Of a stretch of 53,357 bases of DNA, positions 19,078-26,122 are shown piece after piece. The stretch comes from Halobacillus dabanensis (GTDB taxonomy: Bacteria; Bacillota; Bacilli; Bacillales; Halobacillaceae), in NCBI RefSeq assembly GCF_900114165.1, contig NZ_FOSB01000017.1:1-53357 (forward strand), written 5' to 3'. A program made the translations under genes and the position numbers. Under the pieces are notes generated by a model, which saw only the letters and a program-made list of their open reading frames with translations, searched no databases and was not told the origin of the DNA. Position 1 is the stretch's first letter, and each line of letters opens with the position of its first letter.

Positions 19078-20427
19078 GTGAAGCTGAAAGTTTTAATAGC
19101 CGCTATGACCGTTAGCTTAGTTTTATCTGGACTACCAATCGATTCTAATACTGTTGCAGCTGAATCCAATCAGGAGAAGCTTGAGAAGAACCGGGAGAAA
19201 CAATCGGAGAAAGAGCAAGAGAAAAAAGAAAAGCAAGAAGAGATTGATAGACTTCAAAAAGAACAAGAAAAAGTGAATGAAGAAATTGCTCGCTTGGACA
19301 AGCAAGTGATGGAAGCGATGAATGAGATTGAAACAAAAGAAAATGAAATTGCACAAACGAAAGAAAACATAGAGCAATTGAAAGCAGATATTGCAGAACT
19401 AGAAAAGCGGATCGCAGAACGTGATGAGTTGTTAAAAGACCGTGTGAAATCCATGTACCAAAATGGTGGGGCTGTTGATTATTTAGATGTCCTCATGGGT
19501 GCGGAGAGTTTTGGGAACTTCCTAGAGCGTGTCATGAGCTTGAACACTATCGCTTCACAGGATAAAGAAATATTAGAGCAGCACAAGGCAGATAAAGAAG
19601 AAGTCGAAAAGAAAAAAGCACAAGTAGAAGAAGAGCTAGCCTCTCTAGAAGAGAAGCTCGGAGAACTTGAAGGTTTGAAACAGGATTTAGAAAGTAAAAA
19701 GCAAGAAAAAAATGAATTAATGGAGAGCCTGGAGAAAGATGAAGAAATGGCTCATAACCATGTGATGGACCTTGAAGAAGAACAAGAAACATTAGCCGCA
19801 CAAGAAGCAGCGATTCAAAAAGAAATTGAACGTCAGAAAAAGGCTGAAGAAGAAGCGAGAAGAAGAGCCGCAGAAAAAGCTGCCGCAGAAAAAGCAGCTG
19901 CAGAGAAGAAGGCATCTAATAGCTCTAGTGCTTCAACTACGAACAGTAGTTCAAGTTCCAGCACAGACTCTAGCTCAAGTTCGTCCAGCCAAGCATCATC
20001 GAATAGTGGATCATTTTTTGCTTGGCCATCGAGTGCACCTGTTAACTCTGAGTTTGATCGAAACAGAATTCACCCTATCTATGGAACTCCGAGACTTCAC
20101 TCGGGAATAGATATGGCTGCAGGTGGTACAGTACCAATCCGTGCGTCTGCTGATGGAACCGTAATCCGAGCAAATTATTCTTCCAGTTACGGAAATGTAG
20201 TTATGATTTCTCATAGGTATAAAGGACAAACATTTACTACTGTGTATGCTCATATGAGAAGTGCTCCAGCAGTATCTGCCGGGCAATCCGTTTCTCAAGG
20301 ACAGTTCCTCGGTAACATGGGAAGTACAGGTGACTCTACAGGACAGCACTTACACTTCGAAATTCATGAAGGTTCTTGGAATGGCAGTCGTTCTAACTCT
20401 GTAAACCCTCGTAAATACTTGCCTTAA
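19078..20427 (+). CDS. Secreted coiled-coil M23 (LytM) peptidoglycan hydrolase, EnvC/PcsB-like partner of FtsX
   Basis: 449 residues, GTG start 19078 after GGGGGAGG. A signal peptide covers about residues 1-29 (LIAAMTVSLVLSGLPIDS...AAE). Long charged coiled coils (about 30-105 and 150-275) flank a short globular part (DRVKSMYQNGGAVDYLDVLM). A Ser-rich linker (about 280-312) leads to the M23 domain. Zinc ligands are visible in RLHSGIDMAAG (His, Asp) and GQHLHFEIH (HxH). The architecture equals EnvC or the FtsEX-activated hydrolases of Firmicutes, except that B. subtilis CwlO has an NlpC/P60 domain in place of M23. Position directly after ftsX supports FtsX-dependent activation at the septum or side wall. 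Confidence 0.92.
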   Translation: MKLKVLIAAMTVSLVLSGLPIDSNTVAAESNQEKLEKNREKQSEKEQEKKEKQEEIDRLQKEQEKVNEEIARLDKQVMEAMNEIETKENEIAQTKENIEQLKADIAELEKRIAERDELLKDRVKSMYQNGGAVDYLDVLMGAESFGNFLERVMSLNTIASQDKEILEQHKADKEEVEKKKAQVEEELASLEEKLGELEGLKQDLESKKQEKNELMESLEKDEEMAHNHVMDLEEEQETLAAQEAAIQKEIERQKKAEEEARRRAAEKAAAEKAAAEKKASNSSSASTTNSSSSSSTDSSSSSSSQASSNSGSFFAWPSSAPVNSEFDRNRIHPIYGTPRLHSGIDMAAGGTVPIRASADGTVIRANYSSSYGNVVMISHRYKGQTFTTVYAHMRSAPAVSAGQSVSQGQFLGNMGSTGDSTGQHLHFEIHEGSWNGSRSNSVNPRKYLP

Positions 20428-20434
20428 TGATAAA

Positions 20435-20467
20435 AAAAGGTTGCGCAAACATTGCGTAACCTTTTTT
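20435..20467 (+). terminator. Terminator after the M23 hydrolase gene
   Basis: AAAAGGTTGCGCAA pairs with TTGCGTAACCTTTT (one mismatch) around ACA, followed by TT. The next 120 bases hold no visible feature. Confidence 0.85.
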
Positions 20468-20592
20468 ATATACAATTCCACTAAAACTCCCTTTTCCCTA
20501 AGACTCCATTTTCTTTAACAGGTAGGAGAGGAGAAATTTCAGTATAGAAGTATGTTATTCACATGTTGATAACTCTAAATAGCTATATACTT

Positions 20593-20778
20593 TCATAAAG
20601 CATTCTTGCTTTTATAGTAGAGGTGGATAGCTTTAGTTTTGGGTGTCTTGGAAGTGCGGTTGATAGCCGGGAGTGGTGATAATTGAGTCAAGTCTTCTTT
20701 ACAAATAGGACAAATCCAGCGACCATTACTGCTACTAAAGGAGGAACGCTGACATTTGGTGCACACCTTTTTAATCAT
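20593..20778 (-). CDS. Small zinc-ribbon protein
   Basis: 61 residues from the minus-strand ATG at 20778. Two cysteine pairs, CTKC at the N-terminus and CPIC about 17 residues later (WICPICKEDL), form a zinc ribbon, followed by a basic tail. A longer frame starts at a TTG nine bases upstream; the ATG is better spaced from AAAGGG. It has its own promoter. The family is not recognised. The fold would suit nucleic acid binding, but this is only a structural inference. Confidence 0.6.
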   Translation of the reverse strand: MIKKVCTKCQRSSFSSSNGRWICPICKEDLTQLSPLPAINRTSKTPKTKAIHLYYKSKNAL

Positions 20779-20813
20779 GCCTTTCAACCCTTTTATCGTT
20801 CTTTATAAGGAAC

Positions 20814-20841
20814 ATTATACTGTATATTTCTTGATTTACAA
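20814..20841 (-). promoter_or_regulatory. SigA promoter of the leftward zinc-ribbon gene
   Basis: On the minus strand TTGTAA (20841-20836), a 16-base spacer and a perfect TATAAT (20819-20814) lie 36 bases before the start codon. Confidence 0.65.
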
Positions 20842-21008
20842 GTTTTATCAAGAAATTCAGTGCTTTTTTAAGAACAACAAAACCCGTCCCTAAGTCTCAT
20901 TTATTCAATATAAGATAATAGAAGAGGGGAGGGTGTTATAATAAAATCAGAAGCGCTTCATGACCAGTCCTCGATCATTTATATTCTCATAACAATAGGA
21001 GGCAAAAT

Positions 21009-21977
21009 ATGAGTGAAATGAAGTTGATTCCTTATCGGATGGATGCAATCCTGGATAGCGCTAAAGAAATTCCAAGAGGAGTGCAGATGGTTGAAGCACA
21101 AAGTTTATGGGAAGAAACGGATCAAGGGGAAGGGAGTGTAGTTGCTGTCATTGATACAGGGTGTCAACTGGATCATCCTGATCTGGCTGGCCGGATAGTT
21201 GGCGGAAAAAATTTCACTAAGGATTATGATGGGGACCCTGAATTATTTGATGACAACAATGGCCACGGCACACACGTTGCTGGAACTATAGCTGCGATCG
21301 AGAATGAAGAAGGCGTTGTGGGCGTGGCACCTAAATCAAAACTTCTTATTTTGAAGGTGTTAGACAAAGAAGGCAGTGGAACTTATGAAGCGATTATTGA
21401 TGCTATTAAATACGCTTCTGAGTGGCGAGGACAAAATAATGAACGTGTCCGGATAATATCTATGTCTCTAGGAGGCCCAGAGGATACCCCTGCGATGGAA
21501 GCATCAATTAAAGAGGCTATAGATAAAGGGATATCTATTGTTTGTGCTGCCGGTAATGAGGGGGATGGGCGAGAGGATACGATGGAATTCGCTTATCCTG
21601 GTGCTTATAATGAAGTCATTCAAGTAGGGGCGATCGATGAAGGACGCAGCTTAGCGGAATTTACCAATACTAATGACCAAATTGACCTTGTTGCTCCGGG
21701 TGTAAACATTATAAGTACCTATATAGAAGGTAAGTATGCACGCTTATCAGGTACTTCTATGGCTACTCCTCATGTAGCTGGTGGTCTTGCATTAATCATC
21801 CCTCTTGTAGAGAGCCAGTTTCAGAGGTCGATGTCCGAATCAGAGATCTTTTCTCAGCTTATCAAAAGAACAACCCCTCTAGGGCATTCTAAAGTCGCGG
21901 AAGGAAATGGCCTTATGACTCTAGCTCTTACTAAGAAATTAGAAGATTTATTCACACCTTATAATATCCATCAATAA
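21009..21977 (+). CDS. Intracellular subtilisin-like serine protease (ISP)
   Basis: 322 residues without signal peptide, like B. subtilis IspA (about 319). The catalytic triad is Asp49 (VIDTGCQLDHPDL), His89 (NGHGTHVAG) and Ser250 (GTSMATPHVAGG), with the oxyanion Asn in AAGNEGDG. The N-terminal stretch contains LIPY (residues 6-9), the short inhibitory propeptide motif special to intracellular subtilisins. ISPs degrade cytoplasmic proteins in late growth. The start has AGGAGG six bases upstream. A decayed copy of the 3' half lies downstream as part of a tandem duplication. Confidence 0.95.
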   Translation: MSEMKLIPYRMDAILDSAKEIPRGVQMVEAQSLWEETDQGEGSVVAVIDTGCQLDHPDLAGRIVGGKNFTKDYDGDPELFDDNNGHGTHVAGTIAAIENEEGVVGVAPKSKLLILKVLDKEGSGTYEAIIDAIKYASEWRGQNNERVRIISMSLGGPEDTPAMEASIKEAIDKGISIVCAAGNEGDGREDTMEFAYPGAYNEVIQVGAIDEGRSLAEFTNTNDQIDLVAPGVNIISTYIEGKYARLSGTSMATPHVAGGLALIIPLVESQFQRSMSESEIFSQLIKRTTPLGHSKVAEGNGLMTLALTKKLEDLFTPYNIHQ

Positions 21978-21989
21978 TAAAAACCTTTT

Positions 21990-22019
21990 CCCTGAAGGAT
22001 CTATCTTTCAGGGTTTTTT
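21990..22019 (+). terminator. Terminator after the intracellular subtilisin gene
   Basis: CCCTGAA and TTCAGGG pair around GGATCTATCT, followed by six T residues. Confidence 0.85.
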
Positions 22020-22265
22020 ATTTCAAGAATAGTAAAGTTTAAGGTTATTACTTTACTCATTTTAGTCTGCCCAGTCTATTCTCCCTGTGTTCCTAGAGTA
22101 AGAGCAAGAGCTTATCTTAGTAACCTAGGAAAAATAAGCTTACTATTTTCGTTTAGTGGAGCCACCTTGTGATTTTACCCTGTTATTAGTCCAGCATATT
22201 GAAAATAGGGAGAATTCTAAGTCCGTATATTTGTGTCGTTATAACTTATTTATTGTAAAAATATT

Positions 22266-22437
22266 ATTTGTGTACAATTATGAATACATGTACGCAAAAA
22301 AGAATGCATGAAGTGTGCAATTATGTTTACATGCATTCAATTCTGCATGCATGCTGTCATATGAGTGTGTGTGCAAATGTGTGTGCATGTACACGTAAAA
22401 GTATACATAATATGCAATAATAAACACGTAAAAAAGC
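22266..22437 (+). repeat. Centromere-like array 1 of about 20-bp degenerate repeats (parC-like)
   Basis: About eight imperfect units with a period near 20 bp, each starting with GT and containing TGCAA, for example GTGTGCAATTATGTTTACAT, GTGTGCAAATGTGTGTGCAT and TATGCAATAATAAACAC. Many units are roughly palindromic (TGTACA...TACA). The array stops just before a TTGACT promoter box. The same organisation occurs upstream of parM in array 2. It resembles parC regions of type II partition loci, where ParR binds repeats around the promoter. Confidence 0.65.
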
Positions 22438-22440
22438 GTA

Positions 22441-22469
22441 TTGACTATTTTCTGATTGATCACTAGATT
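22441..22469 (+). promoter_or_regulatory. Duplicate promoter in unit 1
   Basis: TTGACT (22441-22446), a 17-base spacer, TAGATT (22464-22469). It is identical in layout to the parM promoter in unit 2 but now faces the broken protease copy. Confidence 0.55.
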
Positions 22470-22475
22470 TTATTA

Positions 22476-22989
22476 ATGTCTCTAGGAGTCCTTAGGAACA
22501 CGCCTGAGTTGGAAGCATCAATAAAAGAGTCTTATAGATAAAGACATATCTATCGTTTGTGCTGCCGGTAACGAGGGCGATGGGAGAGAGGATGCGATGG
22601 AATTCACTTATCCTGGTGCTTATAAGGAAGTCATACAAGCAGGAGCGATCGATGAAAGACGCAGCTTAGCCGAATTTACAAATACGAAAGACCAAATTGA
22701 CCTTGTTGCGCAGGAGGTTAACATTTTAAGCACCTATTTAGAAGGTTAGTATGCACGCTTATCAGGTACCTCCATGGCTATCTTTCATGTTGCGGTCTTG
22801 CTTTAATCATACCTCTTGTTGAAAAACAATTTCAGAGGTCGATGTCCGAATCAGAAATCTTTTCTCAGCTCATTAAAAGAACAAACCCCTCTAGAGCATT
22901 CTAAAGCCGCAAAAGGGAATGGTCTTATGATTCTAGCTCTTATTAAGAAATTAGAAGATTTATTCAACACCTATAATATTGATCAATAA
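22476..22989 (+). pseudogene. Broken duplicate of the 3' half of the intracellular subtilisin gene
   Basis: Reads as residues 151-322 of the upstream protease with many mutations. There is an inserted T in AGAGTCTTATAGATAAAG, a nonsense TAG in GAAGGTTAGTATGCA (GGTAAG in the intact gene), a deletion after TCCATGGCTATC that destroys the segment following the active-site serine, and an extra base in ACAAACCCCTCTAG. It ends at TAA 22987-22989. No start or promoter in the right frame exists, so it is a relic of the tandem duplication. Confidence 0.9.
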
Positions 22990-23239
22990 TTAATTAATAC
23001 ATTTTCCCTGTAAGGACCTTTTTTTGGTTGGGATAGTAAATTTTCAAGAATAACATTCCTTCCTCTCTTTTTGTATCCTCTTATTTCCTCTCTCTCCCAG
23101 AATCCTATATCAAAATCTCATTTTTAGAACCAAGGGGAAACCAGCTTAATATTCTCGCTCGGGCTAGTCCGGCATATAGAAAACAAGGAAAATACTAAGT
23201 CCGTACTTTTGTGTCATAAAACCTACTTTAATGTAAGAA

Positions 23240-23435
23240 TAGAGTTTGTGTACATTTTATGAATACAAGTGTACAAATAAGTTTACATGTGTGCGAAAAA
23301 GAACACCTAAAGTTTGCAACAGTGTTTTCATGTATACAAATGCGTGTGCATATTGGTATGAATGGATGTATGCAATTAAGAATACAAGTAAACAAAAATG
23401 CACACTTGTATGCAATAATGAACACGTAAAAAGGC
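23240..23435 (+). repeat. Centromere-like array 2 of about 20-bp degenerate repeats (parC-like), upstream of parM
   Basis: Eight to ten imperfect units of roughly 20 bp, for example GTGTACAAATAAGTTTACAT, GTATACAAATGCGTGTGCAT, GTATGCAATTAAGAATACAA, GTAAACAAAAATGCACACTT and GTATGCAATAATGAACAC. A rough consensus is GTRTRCAAATNNGNRTACAT. It ends four bases before the parM promoter -35 box. A 20-bp period equals the repeat length of the pSK41 parC centromere bound by its ribbon-helix-helix ParR (family knowledge). Likely both centromere and autoregulatory operator. Confidence 0.7.
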
Positions 23436-23438
23436 GCA

Positions 23439-23467
23439 TTGACTATTTTCTGATTGTTTAATAGATT
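23439..23467 (+). promoter_or_regulatory. Promoter of the parMR-like operon
   Basis: TTGACT (23439-23444), a 17-base spacer, TAGATT (23462-23467). It is conserved in the duplicate at 22441. The repeat array abuts the -35 side, as expected for repression by ParR. Confidence 0.65.
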
Positions 23468-23515
23468 TAAAGGAAGGTGAGGTCAAATATAGCAAATAAA
23501 AAGGAGAGCTGTTTA

Positions 23516-24703
23516 ATGACAAAATCAAGAATTGCAGCTGTTGATGTTGGTAATGATGCTTTAAAGGCGAACTTTGGAAACTTGGAATCTTCTTTATATA
23601 TTCCTAACGTACTCGCTAGAGATTTGGAGGATCGACCAGTCATTGGTATTGAAGATCTCGATGATAAGGATCCACTCGATAATTTACATATTCGAGTGCA
23701 CTCCCCTGCTTTGCGTGAAAACAATGCGATTTACCGTGTAGGGAACTTAGCGACGAAAACAACAAATTCAACGGAGCTGGATCCGGGTAGTTATAAGTCA
23801 GAAGAAGATCAAACATTGATTATGCTATTTGCTTCACTGGCTTTGGATGCTGTGAATGGTAAGGATGCTTCATCTGCCAATAATAGCGTTGTGGAAGCGA
23901 ATTATACATTGGGGACAGGCTTGCCTTTACGTGAAGTTAAAGAAGGTAAAGATGTAGGTTATCGCTCTCAATTACTAGGTTCTGTGCACCAGGTAGAGTT
24001 TCTGGTTACACCGAAGTATCAAGGGATGAAAGTTAATCTGAAGTTTGAAGAAGTGAAAGTATATCCAGAAGGATTTGCTGCCTATGTGAACCTTGTCATG
24101 GATAATGATTTGAATATCATCAATAAAGAATTAGTGGACAAGCAAATTCTTATCCAGGATATCGGTGGTCTATCCACAGATATCGCAGTTATTCGTAACC
24201 GCAATGTAGATGATGATAAAGCCCAAGGTTTCAATCTTGGAGTATCTGAATCTCTAGAAATGATTCGTGATGAAATTCTTACAAAGCATGGGGTAGAACT
24301 CGACAGCCGACGTGATGTGGTTGATATAATTACGCGTAAAAATGATCGTCATCACATCATGGTCCGTGGTAGCCGTACGAACGTCCACGATATTACGGAT
24401 CGCATTTTACTTGAGCTTGCGAAGAAACAATATCGTTATTTGAGAAATGTCTGGCAGAAAAACTCTCAATCAGAAATCTGCTATTTCGTTGGTGGCGGTT
24501 CAGCTGTTCTGAAAGATTATATCAAGTCATTAAATAACAAACTGGATGGCTTCAATATTGAATTTTTTGAGGATGAAGATGAGAGCATCTGGATGATGGC
24601 TAACGCTTATTATAAGTTGATCTCTGATTATATTCGCAAGAACAAGAAAGTAGAAGAAAAACCAAATAAAAAAGTAGAACAAAAAGCCGGATCATCGAAG
24701 TAA
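23516..24703 (+). CDS. parM: Actin-like ATPase of the ParM/StbA family
   Basis: 395 residues from ATG 23516 (AAGGAGA upstream; the longer frame from 23477 lacks a ribosome-binding site). Actin-fold signatures are phosphate-1 AAVDVGNDALKANF (Asp10, Lys17), phosphate-2 ILIQDIGGLSTDIAVI and the adenosine motif CYFVGGGSAVLKDYI. The C-terminus is basic and Lys-rich. ParM-type proteins polymerise with ATP and push or pull DNA copies apart through ParR bound to parC. The upstream 20-bp repeat array and the downstream ribbon-helix-helix gene complete the three parts of a type II partition system. It is surrounded by chromosomal genes with no replication gene nearby, so it may be a domesticated or integrated plasmid locus, or serve another filament function. 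Confidence 0.85.
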   Translation: MTKSRIAAVDVGNDALKANFGNLESSLYIPNVLARDLEDRPVIGIEDLDDKDPLDNLHIRVHSPALRENNAIYRVGNLATKTTNSTELDPGSYKSEEDQTLIMLFASLALDAVNGKDASSANNSVVEANYTLGTGLPLREVKEGKDVGYRSQLLGSVHQVEFLVTPKYQGMKVNLKFEEVKVYPEGFAAYVNLVMDNDLNIINKELVDKQILIQDIGGLSTDIAVIRNRNVDDDKAQGFNLGVSESLEMIRDEILTKHGVELDSRRDVVDIITRKNDRHHIMVRGSRTNVHDITDRILLELAKKQYRYLRNVWQKNSQSEICYFVGGGSAVLKDYIKSLNNKLDGFNIEFFEDEDESIWMMANAYYKLISDYIRKNKKVEEKPNKKVEQKAGSSK

Positions 24704-24713
24704 GGTGATTTAG

Positions 24714-25313
24714 ATGAGTCCTTCTAGAAAAAGTGTGGAGAGGGGACAATCGATTACGTTCCGAGTCCCCTCGGATACACCTGATCACTTATTGAAGCAA
24801 CTATCCCAGTTGAAAGAAAATGAACGTAGAAATTTTTCCAGCAAAATTGCTCAATTCGTCTTAGAAGGTGTAAATGAATCGATGACGAAAGAAAAAGAGA
24901 CAGTAACGATTCCACTGCCCAAAGCGCTTACGAAAGAGCAAAGGAACTGGATCAAACATGAACATTCCGAAGCATTAATTGGTAGTATCCTTTATCAACT
25001 CCTGATGGACCCTGTGAGAGCCACAACCTTATTGGCTTCTTTGAATAGCAATGCCTATGATATAAATGATGCATTATATTTACAGGAAGATGCAGCGGCA
25101 ACAAAGGAAGAGGAACAAGACCAGGATCAGGATCAAGTCGAGAAAAAGTCTTTCATGCCTGAAACACCCCTTGAACTCGAAGATGATAGTGATTTGGAGG
25201 ATATGAGTCTTGATTTGCTTCAGGAAGACCTTCATGAACAAGGAGAGGCCCAAGTAGAGGAAGAAGATGATGATGATTTGCTAGGTGATTTCCTATCAAG
25301 AATGAATAAGTAA
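24714..25313 (+). CDS. ParR-like ribbon-helix-helix adaptor with an acidic tail
   Basis: 199 residues, 10 bases after parM, with AAGGTGAT as ribosome-binding site. Residues 14-56 (SITFRVPSDTPDHLLKQLSQ, then LKENERRNFSSKIAQFVLEG) fit a ribbon-helix-helix fold: a beta strand followed by two helices with an N-terminal cap. A middle helical domain (about 60-120) follows. The C-terminal third is very acidic and Gln/Glu/Asp-rich and ends in DDLLGDFLSRMNK, a short amphipathic segment. ParR proteins bind parC through the N-terminus and cap ParM filaments through a C-terminal helix. The layout agrees, but similarity to known ParR proteins was not searched. Confidence 0.7.
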   Translation: MSPSRKSVERGQSITFRVPSDTPDHLLKQLSQLKENERRNFSSKIAQFVLEGVNESMTKEKETVTIPLPKALTKEQRNWIKHEHSEALIGSILYQLLMDPVRATTLLASLNSNAYDINDALYLQEDAAATKEEEQDQDQDQVEKKSFMPETPLELEDDSDLEDMSLDLLQEDLHEQGEAQVEEEDDDDLLGDFLSRMNK

Positions 25314-25316
25314 AAG

Positions 25317-25352
25317 TAAGCCCCTCGTAAAAGAAGAGAGGGCTTATTTTTA
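25317..25352 (+). terminator. Terminator after the parMR-like operon
   Basis: TAAGCCCCTC pairs with GAGAGGGCTTA around GTAAAAGAA (one bulge), followed by TTTTT. Confidence 0.85.
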
Positions 25353-25426
25353 TACCTTTTATGGATAATTTTGAAACGAATTCACTTTTGCTTCGTAAGT
25401 AATAAAAAACGGTAGGGGGAGAATTA

Positions 25427-26122
25427 ATGGAAAAGGCCGCCTTAGTTGTGAATCGATGTTGTGTGGATATTAGGAAAGAACGGATACTAACGGACATAGA
25501 TTTTCAGGTGAATCAGGGGGAAATTTTAGCCCTCGTCGGCCATAATGGCGCAGGGAAATCCACTCTTATCAAAGCAATGATCGGGGCACGTGAGAAGGCA
25601 TCCGGCACCTGTAAGATTGGAGACTATGACCAGGATAAACAATATAAGGAGTATAAAAGAAGTTTTACCAATATTCCAGAAGAGCCGGTTTTATTCAGTG
25701 AACTTACTGTTTTTCATCATTTCAAGCTTTATCAAAAAAGCTACAACATCGAAGAGGGTTTGTTTAACGAGAGAGTCGAGTATTATACCGGGGCCTTCGA
25801 GCTCACGGACAAAATGAACTCATTTCCGGAGTCGTTGTCAAAAGGGATGAGACAGAAGGTACAGACCATCTGCGCTTTACTTCCTGATGTACCGATTATC
25901 TTCATTGATGAACCTTTTATGGGTCTGGATGTCTATGCAGGCGCTACCCTCGAGCAAGTATTAAAGGATAAACGAAGGGAAGGTGTAGGATTTGTGTTGA
26001 CGACTCATCAATTGGAAAAGCTTAGTACGTTAGCGGATCAATATGTCATGCTTTCAAATGGGAAGGTTTCCTCGAAAGGTACGGTTTCCGACTTCACTCA
26101 GTTAGATAGAAGGTTTACATGA
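25427..26122 (+). CDS. ABC transporter ATP-binding protein, EcsA/YthP-like
   Basis: 231 residues, a single ABC ATPase domain. Walker A is GHNGAGKST (about 39-47), signature SLSKGMRQKVQ, Walker B IIFIDEPFMGLD, and the switch His is in LTTHQ. The start has GGGGGAG upstream. It overlaps the next gene, a polytopic permease, by four bases (ATGA). EcsAB of B. subtilis is linked to protein secretion, competence and intramembrane proteolysis by RasP; the YthPQ pair is a paralogue. No EcsC-like third gene is present, so this may be the YthPQ-type pair. Confidence 0.88.
   Translation: MEKAALVVNRCCVDIRKERILTDIDFQVNQGEILALVGHNGAGKSTLIKAMIGAREKASGTCKIGDYDQDKQYKEYKRSFTNIPEEPVLFSELTVFHHFKLYQKSYNIEEGLFNERVEYYTGAFELTDKMNSFPESLSKGMRQKVQTICALLPDVPIIFIDEPFMGLDVYAGATLEQVLKDKRREGVGFVLTTHQLEKLSTLADQYVMLSNGKVSSKGTVSDFTQLDRRFT

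Larger units (their letters stand above)
21462..22475 (+). repeat. Tandem duplication, unit 1 (about 1.01 kb)
   Basis: This unit runs from ATGTCTCTAGGAG inside the protease gene, through the gene end, the spacer with TCTAAGTCCGTA, a 20-bp repeat array and a promoter (22441-22469). The same order recurs in 22476-23470 with roughly 70-90% similarity by eye. Offsets of matching landmarks are 1014 bases at the left end and 998 bases at the promoter. Confidence 0.85.
22476..23470 (+). repeat. Tandem duplication, unit 2 (about 1.0 kb)
   Basis: Second unit, starting at ATGTCTCTAGGAG directly after the promoter of unit 1. It contains the broken protease half, the matching spacer (ACTAAGTCCGTAC near 23192), the second repeat array and the promoter that now serves parM. 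Sequence divergence is too high for a recent duplication. Confidence 0.85.

Noticed and set aside
22278-22463. Tyr/His-rich open frame on the minus strand in repeat array 1 (similar frames at 23228-23461 in array 2)
   Set aside because: The frames arise from the 20-bp repeats, lack ribosome-binding sites and differ in frame between the arrays, so they are by-products of the repeat composition.
22266-23435. Repeat arrays as a CRISPR locus
   Set aside because: Units are contiguous and degenerate without unique spacers of regular length, and no cas gene is nearby; the ParMRC context explains them better.
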